From: Pseudomonas xionganensis
GTDB lineage: Bacteria; Pseudomonadota; Gammaproteobacteria; Pseudomonadales; Pseudomonadaceae
Assembly (NCBI RefSeq): GCF_009763245.1
Contig: NZ_WKJZ01000002.1
Coordinates: forward strand, 188,707 to 252,706
DNA: 64,000 nt
Direction of reading: 5' to 3'
Part shown: piece by piece, positions 41,233-52,345 of the stretch
Layout: each line of letters begins with the position of its first letter
How positions within the stretch are numbered: position 1 is the first letter of the stretch
The notes under the pieces: model-generated
What the model saw: only the letters and a program-made list of their open reading frames with translations
What the model was told of the DNA's origin: nothing
Databases searched by the model: none
Position numbers and translations under genes: made by a program

Positions 41233-43869
41233 CTACCCGGTGTTGCGCAGGCCCGCCGCGATCCCCGCCACACTGACCAGCAAGGCCTGCTCCAGAGGGC
41301 TGTCGGTCTGATTTTCCCGCTGCCGGCCACGGGCCAGCAATTCAGCCTGGAGCAGGTGCAAAGGGTCCAGATAGGTATTGCGCACACTGATAAATTCCAG
41401 GGTCTCCGGGCTATGGGCCAGCAGTTGCGACTGCCCGGTCAAGCTGAGCACCGAAGCCACCGCCTGCGACAATAGGCCGCGCAGGTGCTCACCCAACGGT
41501 CGCAGGCTCGCCTGCACCAGGCGCTCGTCATACAACTGGGCAATATTGCCGTCGGCCTTGGCCAGGACCATTTCCAGCATGTCGATACGGGTACGGAAAA
41601 ACGGCCAGTGCTCACGCATCTGCGCCAGCAGCTCGCCTTCACCACGCTGCAGGGCCGCATCCAGCGCCTGTTCCCAGCCCAACCAGGCCGGCAGCATCAG
41701 GCGGGTCTGGGTCCAGGCGAAGATCCAGGGAATGGCCCGCAGGCTTTCCACCCCTCCCTCACGGCGCTTGGCCGGGCGACTGCCGAGCGGCAGGCGGCCC
41801 AGCTCCTGCTCTGGAGTGGCCTGACGGAAATAATCGACGAACTGCGGATGCTCACGCACCACCGCGCGGTAGGCCGCCACGCCATCGCTGGCCAGACGAT
41901 CCATCAGCTCGCGCCAGGCCGGCTCCGGAGCCGGCGGTGGCAACAGGGTGGCCTCCAGCACGGCGGCCAGATAGAGATTGAGGTTCTGCTCGGCGATATC
42001 CGGCAGGCCGAACTTGAAGCGGATCATCTCGCCCTGTTCGGTGGTGCGAAAGCGCCCCGCCACCGAGCCCGGCGGCTGCGAGAGGATGGCCGCATGGGCC
42101 GGGCCGCCGCCACGGCCAACCGTACCGCCGCGACCGTGGAACAACAGCAGCTCGACCTGCTTGTCACGACACACCTGCACCAGGGTTTCCTGGGCACGGT
42201 ACTGGGCCCAGGCGGCTGCAGTGGTGCCGGCATCCTTGGCCGAGTCGGAGTAACCGATCATCACTTCCTGCGGCCCGTGCAGGCGCGCGCGGTAGCCGTT
42301 CAGCCCCAGCAGACGCTCGATCACCGGGCCGGCGTTGTCCAGATCGGCCAGGGTCTCGAACAGCGGCACCACACGCATGGGCCGCTGCAAGCCGGCCTCC
42401 TTGAGCAGCAACTGCACCGCCAGCACATCGGAGGCAGCACCCGCCATGGAGATCACATAGGAACCCAGGGAGGCCGCAGGCGCGGCCACCACTTCGCGGC
42501 AGGTGGCCAGCACTTCTTCGGTTTCCGCGCTGGGCTTGAAATGACCCGGCAACAGCGGCCTGCGGTTATCCAGCTCGGTCAGCAGAAACTGCTGGCGCCG
42601 CTCTTCATCCCACTCAGCGTAACGCCCCAGGCCCAGGTAATCGGTGATTTCATTCAGGGCGGCGGCGTGCCGGCTGGAATCCTGGCGCACATCCAGGCGC
42701 ACCAGAAACAGGCCGAAGGTGGCGGCCCGGCGCAGGCAGTCGAGCAGCGGGCCATCGGCGATCACGCCCATGCCGCATTCATGCAGGGACTGGTAACACA
42801 GGCTCAGGGGCTCGATCAGCTCGCGGTTGTCCTGCAGCACCATCGCGGGCGCCTCCAGGCGCTCGTGCAGGGCGGCCTCGGCCCAGCTGCGGGTGGTGCG
42901 CAGGCGCTCACGCAGCTGTTTCAGTAGTGCCCGGTAAGGCTCGGCGCTCGGCCCCACCCGCGCCAGCAACTCGGCGCTGGCCTGCTGCATGGACAGCTCG
43001 GCGGCCAGCTGGTCGATATCACGTAGGTACAGGTCGGCCGCCATCCAGCGCGCCAGCAGTAGCACCTCGCGGGTAACGGCGGCGGTGACATTGGGGTTGC
43101 CATCGCGGTCGCCGCCCATCCAGGAGGCGAAACGAATCGGCGCGGCATCCAAAGCCAGGTGCATACCGGTGGCGGCCTGCAGGGCCTGGTCGGCCTTGCG
43201 CAACACCCTGGGCACGGCATGCCAGAGCGAATGCTCGATCACCGCAAAGCCCCACTTGGCTTCATCCACCGGGCTGGGCCGACTGCGACGGATTTCCTCG
43301 GTGTGCCAGGCCTCGGCAATCAGGCGCTGCAGACGGGTACGAATCTGCTCGCGCTCGGCCGGCAACAGGTCGCGGTGATCGCCTGCGGCCAGCTGTTCGG
43401 CGATGGCATCGTACTTCTGGATCAGGGTACGCCGCGCCACCTCGGTGGGGTGGGCGGTCAGCACCAGTTCGATATCCAGGCGGGCAAACTGGCGGGCCAG
43501 GGCCTCCCCCTTGTGCCCACTGGCGAGCAGACGTTGGAGCAGCTCGCTCAGCACACAGGCCTCGAAGGGCTCGCCCTCCTGCGGCTCACGGCGGCGCACC
43601 CGGTGGTACTGCTCGGCGATATTGGCCAGATTGAGAAACTGATTGAAAGCCCGCGCCACCGGCAGCAGTTCGTCGTCAGCCAGTTGATCGAGGCTGGCAC
43701 TGAGCTGTTCAGCGCCCTCCCGGGAGCCCCGGCGTGCACCCTTGGCGCTTTTGCGGATACGCTCGATCTTGTCGAGAAAATCCGCGCCCAACTGGTTGCT
43801 GATGGTATGCCCCAGCAGCTCGCCAAGCTCATGCACATCCTCGCGCAAACGTGCGTCTATCTCTGCCAT
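41233..43869 (-). CDS. ppc: phosphoenolpyruvate carboxylase
   Basis: It carboxylates phosphoenolpyruvate to oxaloacetate, replenishing the TCA cycle. The 878-residue enzyme has catalytic His in [14 protein letters not shown], the PEP-site Arg motif [14 protein letters not shown], catalytic Lys in [14 protein letters not shown], and a C-terminus ending in the family-typical NTG. Bacterial PPC is normally activated by acetyl-CoA and inhibited by aspartate. It is upstream of adk on the same strand and divergent from the 113-residue gene at 44.0 kb. Confidence 0.97.
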   Translation of the reverse strand: MAEIDARLREDVHELGELLGHTISNQLGADFLDKIERIRKSAKGARRGSREGAEQLSASLDQLADDELLPVARAFNQFLNLANIAEQYHRVRRREPQEGEPFEACVLSELLQRLLASGHKGEALARQFARLDIELVLTAHPTEVARRTLIQKYDAIAEQLAAGDHRDLLPAEREQIRTRLQRLIAEAWHTEEIRRSRPSPVDEAKWGFAVIEHSLWHAVPRVLRKADQALQAATGMHLALDAAPIRFASWMGGDRDGNPNVTAAVTREVLLLARWMAADLYLRDIDQLAAELSMQQASAELLARVGPSAEPYRALLKQLRERLRTTRSWAEAALHERLEAPAMVLQDNRELIEPLSLCYQSLHECGMGVIADGPLLDCLRRAATFGLFLVRLDVRQDSSRHAAALNEITDYLGLGRYAEWDEERRQQFLLTELDNRRPLLPGHFKPSAETEEVLATCREVVAAPAASLGSYVISMAGAASDVLAVQLLLKEAGLQRPMRVVPLFETLADLDNAGPVIERLLGLNGYRARLHGPQEVMIGYSDSAKDAGTTAAAWAQYRAQETLVQVCRDKQVELLLFHGRGGTVGRGGGPAHAAILSQPPGSVAGRFRTTEQGEMIRFKFGLPDIAEQNLNLYLAAVLEATLLPPPAPEPAWRELMDRLASDGVAAYRAVVREHPQFVDYFRQATPEQELGRLPLGSRPAKRREGGVESLRAIPWIFAWTQTRLMLPAWLGWEQALDAALQRGEGELLAQMREHWPFFRTRIDMLEMVLAKADGNIAQLYDERLVQASLRPLGEHLRGLLSQAVASVLSLTGQSQLLAHSPETLEFISVRNTYLDPLHLLQAELLARGRQRENQTDSPLEQALLVSVAGIAAGLRNTG

Positions 43870-44008
43870 GTCCGATGCCTCCGCTGTCCATCCATGCCCT
43901 TAGAGTGCCCAGCGCGGCGAGTTCTTACAAGGGCGCGACACCACCCGACAGAGTGCTCGCAAAGGGCTAGGCTTAAAGCATCGAAGAGCAGGCGCAACGG
44001 AGGTCGCC

Positions 44009-44350
44009 ATGAAGATTCGTGAGCTTATCCCGCACTGGGAACGCAATGGCAAGGGGCGCCTGAGCCCCACGCCCTACCAGATACGCCTGGAGCTGGAAGC
44101 CGCTGCACGGTTGGCGGCGTTGCAGGAGATGTACCCCAAGCACCATATCGAGGAGCTGCTGGGCGAGTTGATCGGCGCCGCCCTGGAGGAGCTGGAAAGC
44201 AGCCTGCCCTATGTAAAAGGCAGCAAGGTGGTGGCCCTTGATGAGCAGGGCGACCCTATCCATGAGGATATTGGCCTGACCCCGCGCTTTCTGGCCCTGT
44301 CGCGCCAGCATCTGGCGCGCCTGAGTCAGCAGCTTGATCAGGCCAGCTGA
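44009..44350 (+). CDS. small conserved protein, unknown function (pilin-assembly-like in some annotations)
   Basis: The 113-residue soluble protein starts MKIRELIPHWERNGKGRLSPTPYQIRLELEAAARLAALQEMYPKHHIEELLGELIGAALEELESSLPYVKG. It looks all-alpha with a central amphipathic helix and no signal peptide. An identical neighbourhood (next to ppc and divergent) exists in P. aeruginosa as I recall; homologues are sometimes labelled pilin assembly protein without, as far as I know, experimental support. GGAGG precedes the ATG. Confidence 0.8.
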   Translation: MKIRELIPHWERNGKGRLSPTPYQIRLELEAAARLAALQEMYPKHHIEELLGELIGAALEELESSLPYVKGSKVVALDEQGDPIHEDIGLTPRFLALSRQHLARLSQQLDQAS

Positions 44351-44353
44351 GGC

Positions 44354-44668
44354 TTATTCCTCGGTTTCACCGGCATTGCAGCGTACGGCGCGCTTCTTGT
44401 TGTCCACCAGTACGCCCGTCAGCCCGCGTTGTTTCAGGTCGAACAGTACCAGTACGCCATCAACGCACTGGCCAACCTGATCGGCCGGTTTCAGGGAGAT
44501 ACGGTAGTCCTCGCCGGGCACCGTCTTGAGCATGGTGAAGTCGGCCAGCAGCAGAGCGTCCTCCTCCTTGGCAAAATGCAGGTAACCGTAGTAACCCAGG
44601 GCGGCTACCGTGGCGCAGACCGTGGCGATGGCAGTCAGAATCAGGGGAATGGGATTCACGTCTTGCAT
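44354..44668 (-). CDS. 104-residue single-span membrane protein, unknown
   Basis: A hydrophobic segment at about 8-28 (IPLILTAIATVCATVAALGYYGYL) anchors a soluble domain of about 75 residues carrying a CVDGVLVLFD strand and a terminal VRCNAGETEE; the two Cys could pair if the domain is periplasmic. It converges on the preceding gene with a three-base gap. I do not recognise the family. Confidence 0.65.
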   Translation of the reverse strand: MQDVNPIPLILTAIATVCATVAALGYYGYLHFAKEEDALLLADFTMLKTVPGEDYRISLKPADQVGQCVDGVLVLFDLKQRGLTGVLVDNKKRAVRCNAGETEE

Positions 44669-44834
44669 GGTTGAGTTCTCACACAGGCTGAAAGCTGCGC
44701 GATTCTATGCCCTTTTGCCGCTTAGCGGGGGCGCTCTGACAGGTAGAACGCGCTGCCAGCCCAGCGAAAGTTAGGCAAGCGCCACCGGCAATCCTGCTTA
44801 TAAGTGTGCGTAACCGCCCACAAGAGGTTTGCCC

Positions 44835-45941
44835 ATGAGCCTGCCCTGGTCCCCGGCCCTGCTTGAGCTGGCCCACACTCCTGCCGGTCTGACCGCCAGT
44901 TATATCGATTCGCTACTGCCCGCAGCCACACAGATGGGCCTGGACATCCCCAGCCTGCTGGCAGAGGTCGGCCTGGATCTGGCCCAGTTGCGCTCACCCC
45001 TCTACCGCCTGTCACTGTTCAAGGCCTTCGACCTGCTGCTACGGGCCGAGCAACAAAGCGCTGATGCGCTGCTGGCCCTGCGCCTGGCTCAGCAGGTGCA
45101 GCCACGTTCCTTTCAACTGCTCGGCTACATTTGCATCAGCTGCGCCACCCTGGGCGAGGCTATCCAGCGCCTGCAGCGTTTCGAGACCCTGGTCTGGGAC
45201 ATTGGCCATATCGAATCAGTGGATGAAGGCGAGACACTGGCCCTGACCTGGCAAGCACCCGAGCTGGCCTGGTTGCCCCGTCAGGTGGTGGAAATGGCCA
45301 TCAGTGGCTGGCTCGCCCTGGGCCGCCAGCTGAGCTCGTACAGCGATGCATTCAGCGAGCTGCGCGTGGAGTTTCGCCACCGCCTGATCGAGGACGCGCA
45401 ACACTACCAGGACATACTGGGCTGTCCGGTACGCGGCGGCGCCGGGCGCAATGCCCTGCTGCTGCCCAAGACGCTGCTGAGCATGCCCTTGCGTCAGGCC
45501 GATCCGCTGCTTAACCAGCTGATGCACAGTCAAGCCCAGGCCCACCTGAGCAGGCGCAGCAGTCTGGCCGAGCAGGTACGTGGCCTGCTGCTGCAAAACC
45601 TGCCCTATGCAGACTGCGATGCCGAACACCTGGCCGCCCAACTGGGACTGAACCTGCGCAGCCTGCGCCGGGGATTGCAAGCTGAAGGGCTGAGCCTGCA
45701 ACAGTTGCTCGATGAGGTACGTCATGACCTGGCCCTGGCCCATCTGCGGCATAGCTCCCGCTCATTGATGGAAATCGCCTGCCTGCTCGGCTTCGCCGAC
45801 CAGAGCGCCTTCACCCGGGCCTTTCGCCGCTGGCAGGCCTGCGCCCCCAGCGCCTGGCGCCGCAGGCGCACGGCAAATTTGTCTTCAGCCAGCACCAACA
45901 GGAGTTACCCGGGCCAAGAGTCCCGCAGGGGGACTCCGTAA
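44835..45941 (+). CDS. AraC-family regulator with Arabinose_bd domain
   Basis: The 368-residue protein has an N-terminal ligand domain typical of the OruR/ArgR-like AraC group (about 20-205: YIDSLLPAATQMGLDIPSLL ... LLGYICISCATLGEAIQRLQRFE) and a C-terminal double helix-turn-helix (about 240-345: ADLSLxxLA-type, CLLGFADQSAFTRAFRRWQACAPSAWRR). Such proteins often sense lipids or amino acids. The final 22 residues are an unstructured tail. The adjacent membrane hydroxylase starts 34 bases on, in the same direction, and may be a target or partner. Confidence 0.88.
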   Translation: MSLPWSPALLELAHTPAGLTASYIDSLLPAATQMGLDIPSLLAEVGLDLAQLRSPLYRLSLFKAFDLLLRAEQQSADALLALRLAQQVQPRSFQLLGYICISCATLGEAIQRLQRFETLVWDIGHIESVDEGETLALTWQAPELAWLPRQVVEMAISGWLALGRQLSSYSDAFSELRVEFRHRLIEDAQHYQDILGCPVRGGAGRNALLLPKTLLSMPLRQADPLLNQLMHSQAQAHLSRRSSLAEQVRGLLLQNLPYADCDAEHLAAQLGLNLRSLRRGLQAEGLSLQQLLDEVRHDLALAHLRHSSRSLMEIACLLGFADQSAFTRAFRRWQACAPSAWRRRRTANLSSASTNRSYPGQESRRGTP

Positions 45942-45975
45942 AGTCGGGGCCCCGACCCTGATAGGAGCAGCGCAT

Positions 45976-46488
45976 ATGCCCTGGTACCTGCAAGCCTTGA
46001 TCTGCATCCCCCTGGGCCTGGCCCTGGGCAATTTCACCGAATGGTGGTTCCACCGCTGGGTACTGCACGGCCTGGGGCGCAAACGTGGCACCTTCTGGAG
46101 CTTTCACTTCCATGAGCACCACCGCAACGCCCGCCGCCACAATTTCCACGACCCCAGCTACCAGCGCTCGCCCCTGGCTCTGCATGCCCAGGGCAAGGAG
46201 GCCTGGGCCCTGATCGGCGCCAGCCTGCTGATCAGCCCGCTGCTGCTCTGGGCACCCTGGCTGTGCCTGACCCTGTGGTACTGCGCCCTCAACTATTACC
46301 TGACCCACAAGAAGTCCCACGAACAACCCCAGTGGGCCATGCAGCACCTGCCCTGGCACTACGACCACCATATGGGGCCCAACCCCCATGCCAACTGGTG
46401 TGTAACCAAACCCTGGAGCGACTGGCTGTTCGGCACCCGCGAACACTTCCTGAAAAAATCCGCCAACGACAGCCTGACAGCCCGCTAA
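45976..46488 (+). CDS. fatty acid hydroxylase/sterol desaturase-superfamily membrane protein
   Basis: The 170-residue protein has the His-box pattern of di-iron membrane oxidases: WWFHRWVLHG, FHFHEHHRNARRH, HKKSH and HYDHHMGPNPHANWC. Two hydrophobic segments (about 5-22 and 78-105) fit a small hydroxylase of the carotenoid beta-ring/fatty acid type. The substrate is unknown. AGGAG precedes the ATG. It follows the AraC regulator and could be co-transcribed with it, which would suit a lipid-modifying role. Confidence 0.85.
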   Translation: MPWYLQALICIPLGLALGNFTEWWFHRWVLHGLGRKRGTFWSFHFHEHHRNARRHNFHDPSYQRSPLALHAQGKEAWALIGASLLISPLLLWAPWLCLTLWYCALNYYLTHKKSHEQPQWAMQHLPWHYDHHMGPNPHANWCVTKPWSDWLFGTREHFLKKSANDSLTAR

Positions 46489-46637
46489 GAGCTGCACTGC
46501 GGCCCCGCGTCAGCCATGTTAATCTTGCCGGCTTTCGCGGGTGCCCCAGGCGTTCCAGCCATCTCGGCACCCCCAACCCACCCTGCGGCTGGCCGCCATG
46601 ATGCGGCCCCGCATTGCCGAGCCCCTGTCAGCCCCCG

Positions 46638-49220
<2,583 letters not shown>

Positions 49221-49272
49221 CGCAGCCGCGAACAAACTGTTAGAATCGCGCGCATTTTTATGACTGCCCGGC

Positions 49273-49419
49273 TTAACAGACCGTTGAAAACGTAGGCGAG
49301 GCAGGCAAGACAAGGCAAAAGGGGCCGAAAAAGCGGAGTGTACGAGTTGTACATGAGCATTTTGAGGCCACTTTTAACGCTGGATTGCCTACGCAGGTAG
49401 CTTTTCAACAGCCTGTTAA
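49273..49419. repeat. 147-base palindromic repeat (copy B)
   Basis: Ends TTAACAGACCGTTGAAAA (49273-49290) and TTTTCAACAGCCTGTTAA (49402-49419) pair at 16 of 18 positions. The interior, from CGTAGGCGAGGCAGGCAAGA onward, matches the reverse complement of the 204-base copy at 23271-23474 without its 57-base insert. It fills most of the 277-base gap between mutS and fdxA and may also act as a transcript end for mutS. Confidence 0.85.
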
Positions 49420-49497
49420 AGCCTGAGCCGTGACCATTACCCTGCTTGCTCAAGCCCGCATAGAACGGGAAGACTGGCCCCGAGGAGAGAATCAGAC

Positions 49498-49821
49498 ATG
49501 ACCTTCGTCGTTACCGACAACTGCGTCAAATGCAAATACACCGACTGCGTAGAAGTCTGCCCGGTTGACTGCTTCTACGAAGGCCCGAACTTCCTGGTGA
49601 TCCACCCGGACGAGTGCATCGACTGCGCCCTGTGCGAGCCCGAGTGCCCGGCCCAGGCCATCTTCTCCGAAGACGAGGTGCCGGAAGATCAGCAGGAATA
49701 TATCGAGCTGAACGCCGACCTGGCGGAAATCTGGCCGAACATCACCGAGAAGAAAGAAGCCCTGCCGGACGCCGAAGAGTGGGATGGGGTGAAGGACAAG
49801 CTGCAGTATCTGGAGCGGTAA
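49498..49821 (+). CDS. fdxA: 7Fe ferredoxin (FdxA)
   Basis: This 107-residue electron carrier binds one 3Fe-4S and one 4Fe-4S cluster. Its cysteines are in [21 protein letters not shown] and [16 protein letters not shown], followed by the long acidic C-terminal region typical of Azotobacter-type FdI and pseudomonad FdxA. GAGGAGA precedes the ATG. A terminator lies 20 bases after the stop. Its place between mutS and rsmZ/rpoS is conserved in Pseudomonas. Confidence 0.96.
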   Translation: MTFVVTDNCVKCKYTDCVEVCPVDCFYEGPNFLVIHPDECIDCALCEPECPAQAIFSEDEVPEDQQEYIELNADLAEIWPNITEKKEALPDAEEWDGVKDKLQYLER

Positions 49822-49841
49822 GCGCCAGGCTGTACGACCAA

Positions 49842-49865
49842 GACCCGCACAGTGCGGGTCTTTTT
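49842..49865 (+). terminator. Rho-independent terminator of fdxA
   Basis: GACCCGCA pairs with TGCGGGTC (within 49842-49860), followed by TTTTT at 49861-49865. Confidence 0.9.
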
Positions 49866-49888
49866 ATGGGCGCAGGCAAATTGCAGGC

Positions 49889-50022
49889 AAAAAAAAGGGG
49901 CGGCTTGCGCCGCCCACTCTTTTGTCCCTAATCCCTCTATTTCCTGCTCATCATCCTGATGACTCGCATCCTGCGAGGTTCCTGATTGCCGTCCTGGCAA
50001 TCTGTGCTTTTCCCTAAACACA
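49889..50022 (-). ncRNA. rsmZ: RsmZ-like small regulatory RNA (CsrA/RsmA sponge)
   Basis: On the minus strand a TAGTAT -10 element (50034-50029) is followed, from about 50022, by a roughly 134-base transcript with eight GGA motifs. Several lie in hairpin loops: ATTGCC-AGGAC-GGCAAT, CTCGC-AGGAT-GCGAG and CATC-AGGAT-GATG; others are in single-stranded AGGGA or AGGA. It ends in a perfect GGGCGGC/GCCGCCC hairpin (49915-49898) and a run of eight T. This is the RsmZ architecture, and the position between fdxA and rpoS is that of P. aeruginosa rsmZ. The RNA would titrate CsrA/RsmA. The start site is estimated from the -10 element. Confidence 0.93.
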
Positions 50023-50195
50023 GGTGCAATACTAGCGCGCCAAAGCCCAAGCTCAAGGCTGGCATTCTGCCTTCAGACACCACTCCAGCCACTCAAGATA
50101 AAAATTAAAACCCTTAAATATCAAATAGATACAAAATTTAAGAACCCAAAATAGATGTATTCTGGCCGGCCGACCCAGCATCGGCTTACGCATCA

Positions 50196-50213
50196 TGTAA
50201 GCAATGACTTACA
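50196..50213 (-). promoter_or_regulatory. GacA-binding upstream activating sequence of rsmZ
   Basis: TGTAAG-CAATGA-CTTACA matches the GacA consensus TGTAAG-N6-CTTACA perfectly. Its centre is about 180 bases upstream of the predicted rsmZ start, the known distance in P. fluorescens and P. aeruginosa. Between it and the promoter lies an AT-rich stretch (about 50098-50160), as expected for IHF/H-NS-type DNA bending. The whole 512-base gap between fdxA and rpoS is thus accounted for. Confidence 0.9.
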
Positions 50214-50292
50214 TAGTGCGCATCGAAAACGGCCGAGAGCCCTTTTGCCATCGCCCCCTGCCGAAACTGTCAGCCCTATCCGGCAAAGAATA

Positions 50293-50316
50293 AAAAACCC
50301 GGCCAAAGCCGGGTTT
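50293..50316 (-). terminator. Rho-independent terminator of rpoS
   Basis: AAACCCGGC (50295-50303) pairs with GCCGGGTTT (50308-50316) around CAAA. On the minus strand the hairpin is followed by a T-run (complement of the A-run beginning at 50292). It lies 18 bases past the rpoS stop. Confidence 0.85.
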
Positions 50317-50333
50317 CCATAGGTGTATGGACC

Positions 50334-51338
50334 TCACTGGAACAGTGAGTCGCTGGACAGCCCGTTACTTTCCAGTATCTCGCGCAGGCGCTTAAGCGCT
50401 TCCACCTGAATCTGCCGAACCCGCTCGCGGGTCAGGCCGATTTCCTGGCCTACCTCTTCCAGGGTGCAGCTTTCGTGGCCGCGCAGGCCAAAACGGCGAA
50501 TCACCACCTCACGCTGCTTGTCGGTGAGTTCCCCCAGCCACTGGTCAATGCTCTGGGACAGATCGTCGTCCTGCAGCAACTCACAGGGATCGGTGGGTCG
50601 ATCATCGGTCAGGGTGTCGAGCAGGGTCTTGTCCGAATCCTTGCCCAGGGAAACATCCACCGAGGACACACGCTCGTTCAGACCGAGCATGCGCTTGACC
50701 TCGCCCACGGGTTTTTCCAGCAGGTTGGCGATCTCTTCGGCGGACGGTTCATGGTCCAGCTTCTGGGTCAGCTCACGGGCCGCCCGCAGATAGACATTGA
50801 GCTCCTTGACCACATGGATGGGCAGACGAATGGTACGGGTCTGATTCATGATCGCCCGCTCGATGGTCTGCCGAATCCACCAGGTGGCATAAGTCGAGAA
50901 GCGGAAACCGCGCTCGGGGTCGAACTTCTCCACCGCGCGGATCAGGCCCAGATTGCCCTCTTCAATCAGGTCCAGCAGAGAGAGGCCACGATTGACGTAA
51001 CGACGAGCAATCTTCACCACCAGGCGCAGGTTGCTTTCGATCATGCGTTTACGGCCCGCAGGATCGCCCTTTTGCGCCAGACGGGCAAAATGCACTTCTT
51101 CTTCGGGGGTCAGGAGGGGGGAGAAACCGATTTCGTTGAGGTACAGCTGCGTGGCATCCAGCGCCCGGGTGTAATCGATGTATTTGTGCTGCTTGGTGCT
51201 GCTACTCGCGGTCTTGGTCTTAGTGCGAGAAGCAGGCGCTTCATCGCTTGAGTCTTCGTCAAAAATGATACCCGGCTCCATCAGGAGCACTTCATCGTCG
51301 ACGTCAAACTCCGGCGCTTCTTTTTTAGTGAGAGCCAT
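50334..51338 (-). CDS. rpoS: RNA polymerase sigma factor RpoS
   Basis: This is the stationary-phase and general-stress sigma factor. The 334 residues show region 1.2 ([27 protein letters not shown]), region 2 ([46 protein letters not shown]), region 3 ([16 protein letters not shown]) and region 4 ([32 protein letters not shown]). The acidic N-terminus ([25 protein letters not shown]) is the Pseudomonas form. The main promoter probably lies inside nlpD (see the PsrA-type box). The 102-base gap to nlpD is part of a long leader. Confidence 0.97.
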   Translation of the reverse strand: MALTKKEAPEFDVDDEVLLMEPGIIFDEDSSDEAPASRTKTKTASSSTKQHKYIDYTRALDATQLYLNEIGFSPLLTPEEEVHFARLAQKGDPAGRKRMIESNLRLVVKIARRYVNRGLSLLDLIEEGNLGLIRAVEKFDPERGFRFSTYATWWIRQTIERAIMNQTRTIRLPIHVVKELNVYLRAARELTQKLDHEPSAEEIANLLEKPVGEVKRMLGLNERVSSVDVSLGKDSDKTLLDTLTDDRPTDPCELLQDDDLSQSIDQWLGELTDKQREVVIRRFGLRGHESCTLEEVGQEIGLTRERVRQIQVEALKRLREILESNGLSSDSLFQ

Positions 51339-51440
51339 TGTTGTTATTCCTTGCTGAGTTCGACAGCAAGCTCAAGCGTGACCGATTCCCTGGCAACACC
51401 GAGCCCGTCCCCCTATGTGAAGGAACAGGCTATGCAAGGG

Positions 51441-52286
51441 TCAACGGCGCGGCAGGTATTGCAGCGGGTCTACGGGTTTCCCCTGACGGCGAATCTCAAA
51501 GTGCAGCTTCACCCGATCAGTACCCGTGGAGCCCATCTCGGCAATGGTTTGCCCGGCCTTGACCTTTTGCCCCTCCTGCACCAACAACCTGCGGTTATGT
51601 CCGTAGGCGCTTACATAGGTATCGCTATGCTTGATGATCAGCAACTCGCCGTAGCCCCGCAAACCACTCCCGGCGTACACCACCGACCCATCAGACGCAG
51701 CAGAAACAGGCTGGCCCAATTCACCGGCGATATCAATGCCTTTATTCAAACTACCGTTTGAGGAAAATCGACTGATGACCGTGCCTTGCGCAGGCCATCT
51801 CCAGCCACTGGCTGAACGCTCTACCGGTGTCTTGGGCGTGCTGACAGGCAGCGTTTTACTCGGCGCGGGCTGTGCTTGTTTGGTTGCCGGCTGAACCGGC
51901 TGACTGGGTCTTGGCGCAGGGGCCGGGATCACCACAGGCGCTTTGGCGACCTGGGTGGAACGGGCCGGTGGCTGGCCGTCGAAGCGAATGACCTGCCCCA
52001 CCCGAATCAGATAGGGCTCGACGATACCATTGCGCGCAGCCAGGGCTTTCCAGTCCCAGCCGAAACGAAAGGCGATGGAATACAGGGTATCGCCGCGGCG
52101 CACCACATACTGCCCGGAGGTCACCGGCTGACGTGACTGGGCAACGCTCGCGATCGGACGATTACCACTGCGATCAACCACCTGCACACCACCGGGAGGC
52201 GGACTGGCGCAGCCGGCCAATACGGCCATGCACAGCAGTGCAACCCGCATCGCAGCAATCTTGCTTGGGCCTCTGCCCATTTGCAT
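51441..52286 (-). CDS. nlpD: NlpD-type LysM/LytM lipoprotein
   Basis: NlpD activates the cell-wall amidase AmiC at division. The 281-residue protein has a signal peptide with lipobox LAGC (Cys26), a LysM peptidoglycan-binding domain (59-102: VVRRGDTLYSIAFRFGWDWKAL) and a C-terminal LytM/M23 domain (about 162-278). The metal-ligand positions are degenerate: the HxxxD site reads Asn181-x3-Asp185 and the HxH site reads Lys260-x-His262, so it is an activator, not a peptidase. A proline-rich linker joins the domains. ATG at 52286 is preferred; a longer frame starts at 52391. It lies upstream of rpoS, and part of it carries the rpoS promoter. Confidence 0.93.
   Translation of the reverse strand: MQMGRGPSKIAAMRVALLCMAVLAGCASPPPGGVQVVDRSGNRPIASVAQSRQPVTSGQYVVRRGDTLYSIAFRFGWDWKALAARNGIVEPYLIRVGQVIRFDGQPPARSTQVAKAPVVIPAPAPRPSQPVQPATKQAQPAPSKTLPVSTPKTPVERSASGWRWPAQGTVISRFSSNGSLNKGIDIAGELGQPVSAASDGSVVYAGSGLRGYGELLIIKHSDTYVSAYGHNRRLLVQEGQKVKAGQTIAEMGSTGTDRVKLHFEIRRQGKPVDPLQYLPRR
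51748..51761 (-). promoter_or_regulatory. PsrA-type box upstream of rpoS, inside nlpD
   Basis: CAAAC-TACC-GTTTG matches the PsrA consensus (G/C)AAAC-N2-4-GTTT(G/C). It is 410-423 bases upstream of the rpoS ATG. Pseudomonas rpoS messages have leaders of about 370 bases (as I recall), which would place this box at about -37 to -50, where PsrA activates rpoS. PsrA itself is not in the window. Confidence 0.75.
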
Positions 52287-52345
52287 CCCCCGAGAACTCA
52301 CCCGTCTCTCCCTACTCTGGCGATAAGACCACGATTTTGCCGCAA

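Noticed and set aside
41043..41387. A 114-codon minus-strand frame reaching from the 5' part of the gap between adk and ppc into the ppc C-terminus.
   Set aside because: It overlaps the conserved ppc end in another frame, is Trp/Cys/Arg-rich, and has no ribosome-binding site.
49822..50333. A possible small protein gene in the gap between fdxA and rpoS, including a plausible minus-strand reading frame at 49689-50021.
   Set aside because: The region is fully explained by the fdxA terminator, the RsmZ-like RNA, its AT-rich upstream region and GacA site, and the rpoS terminator.
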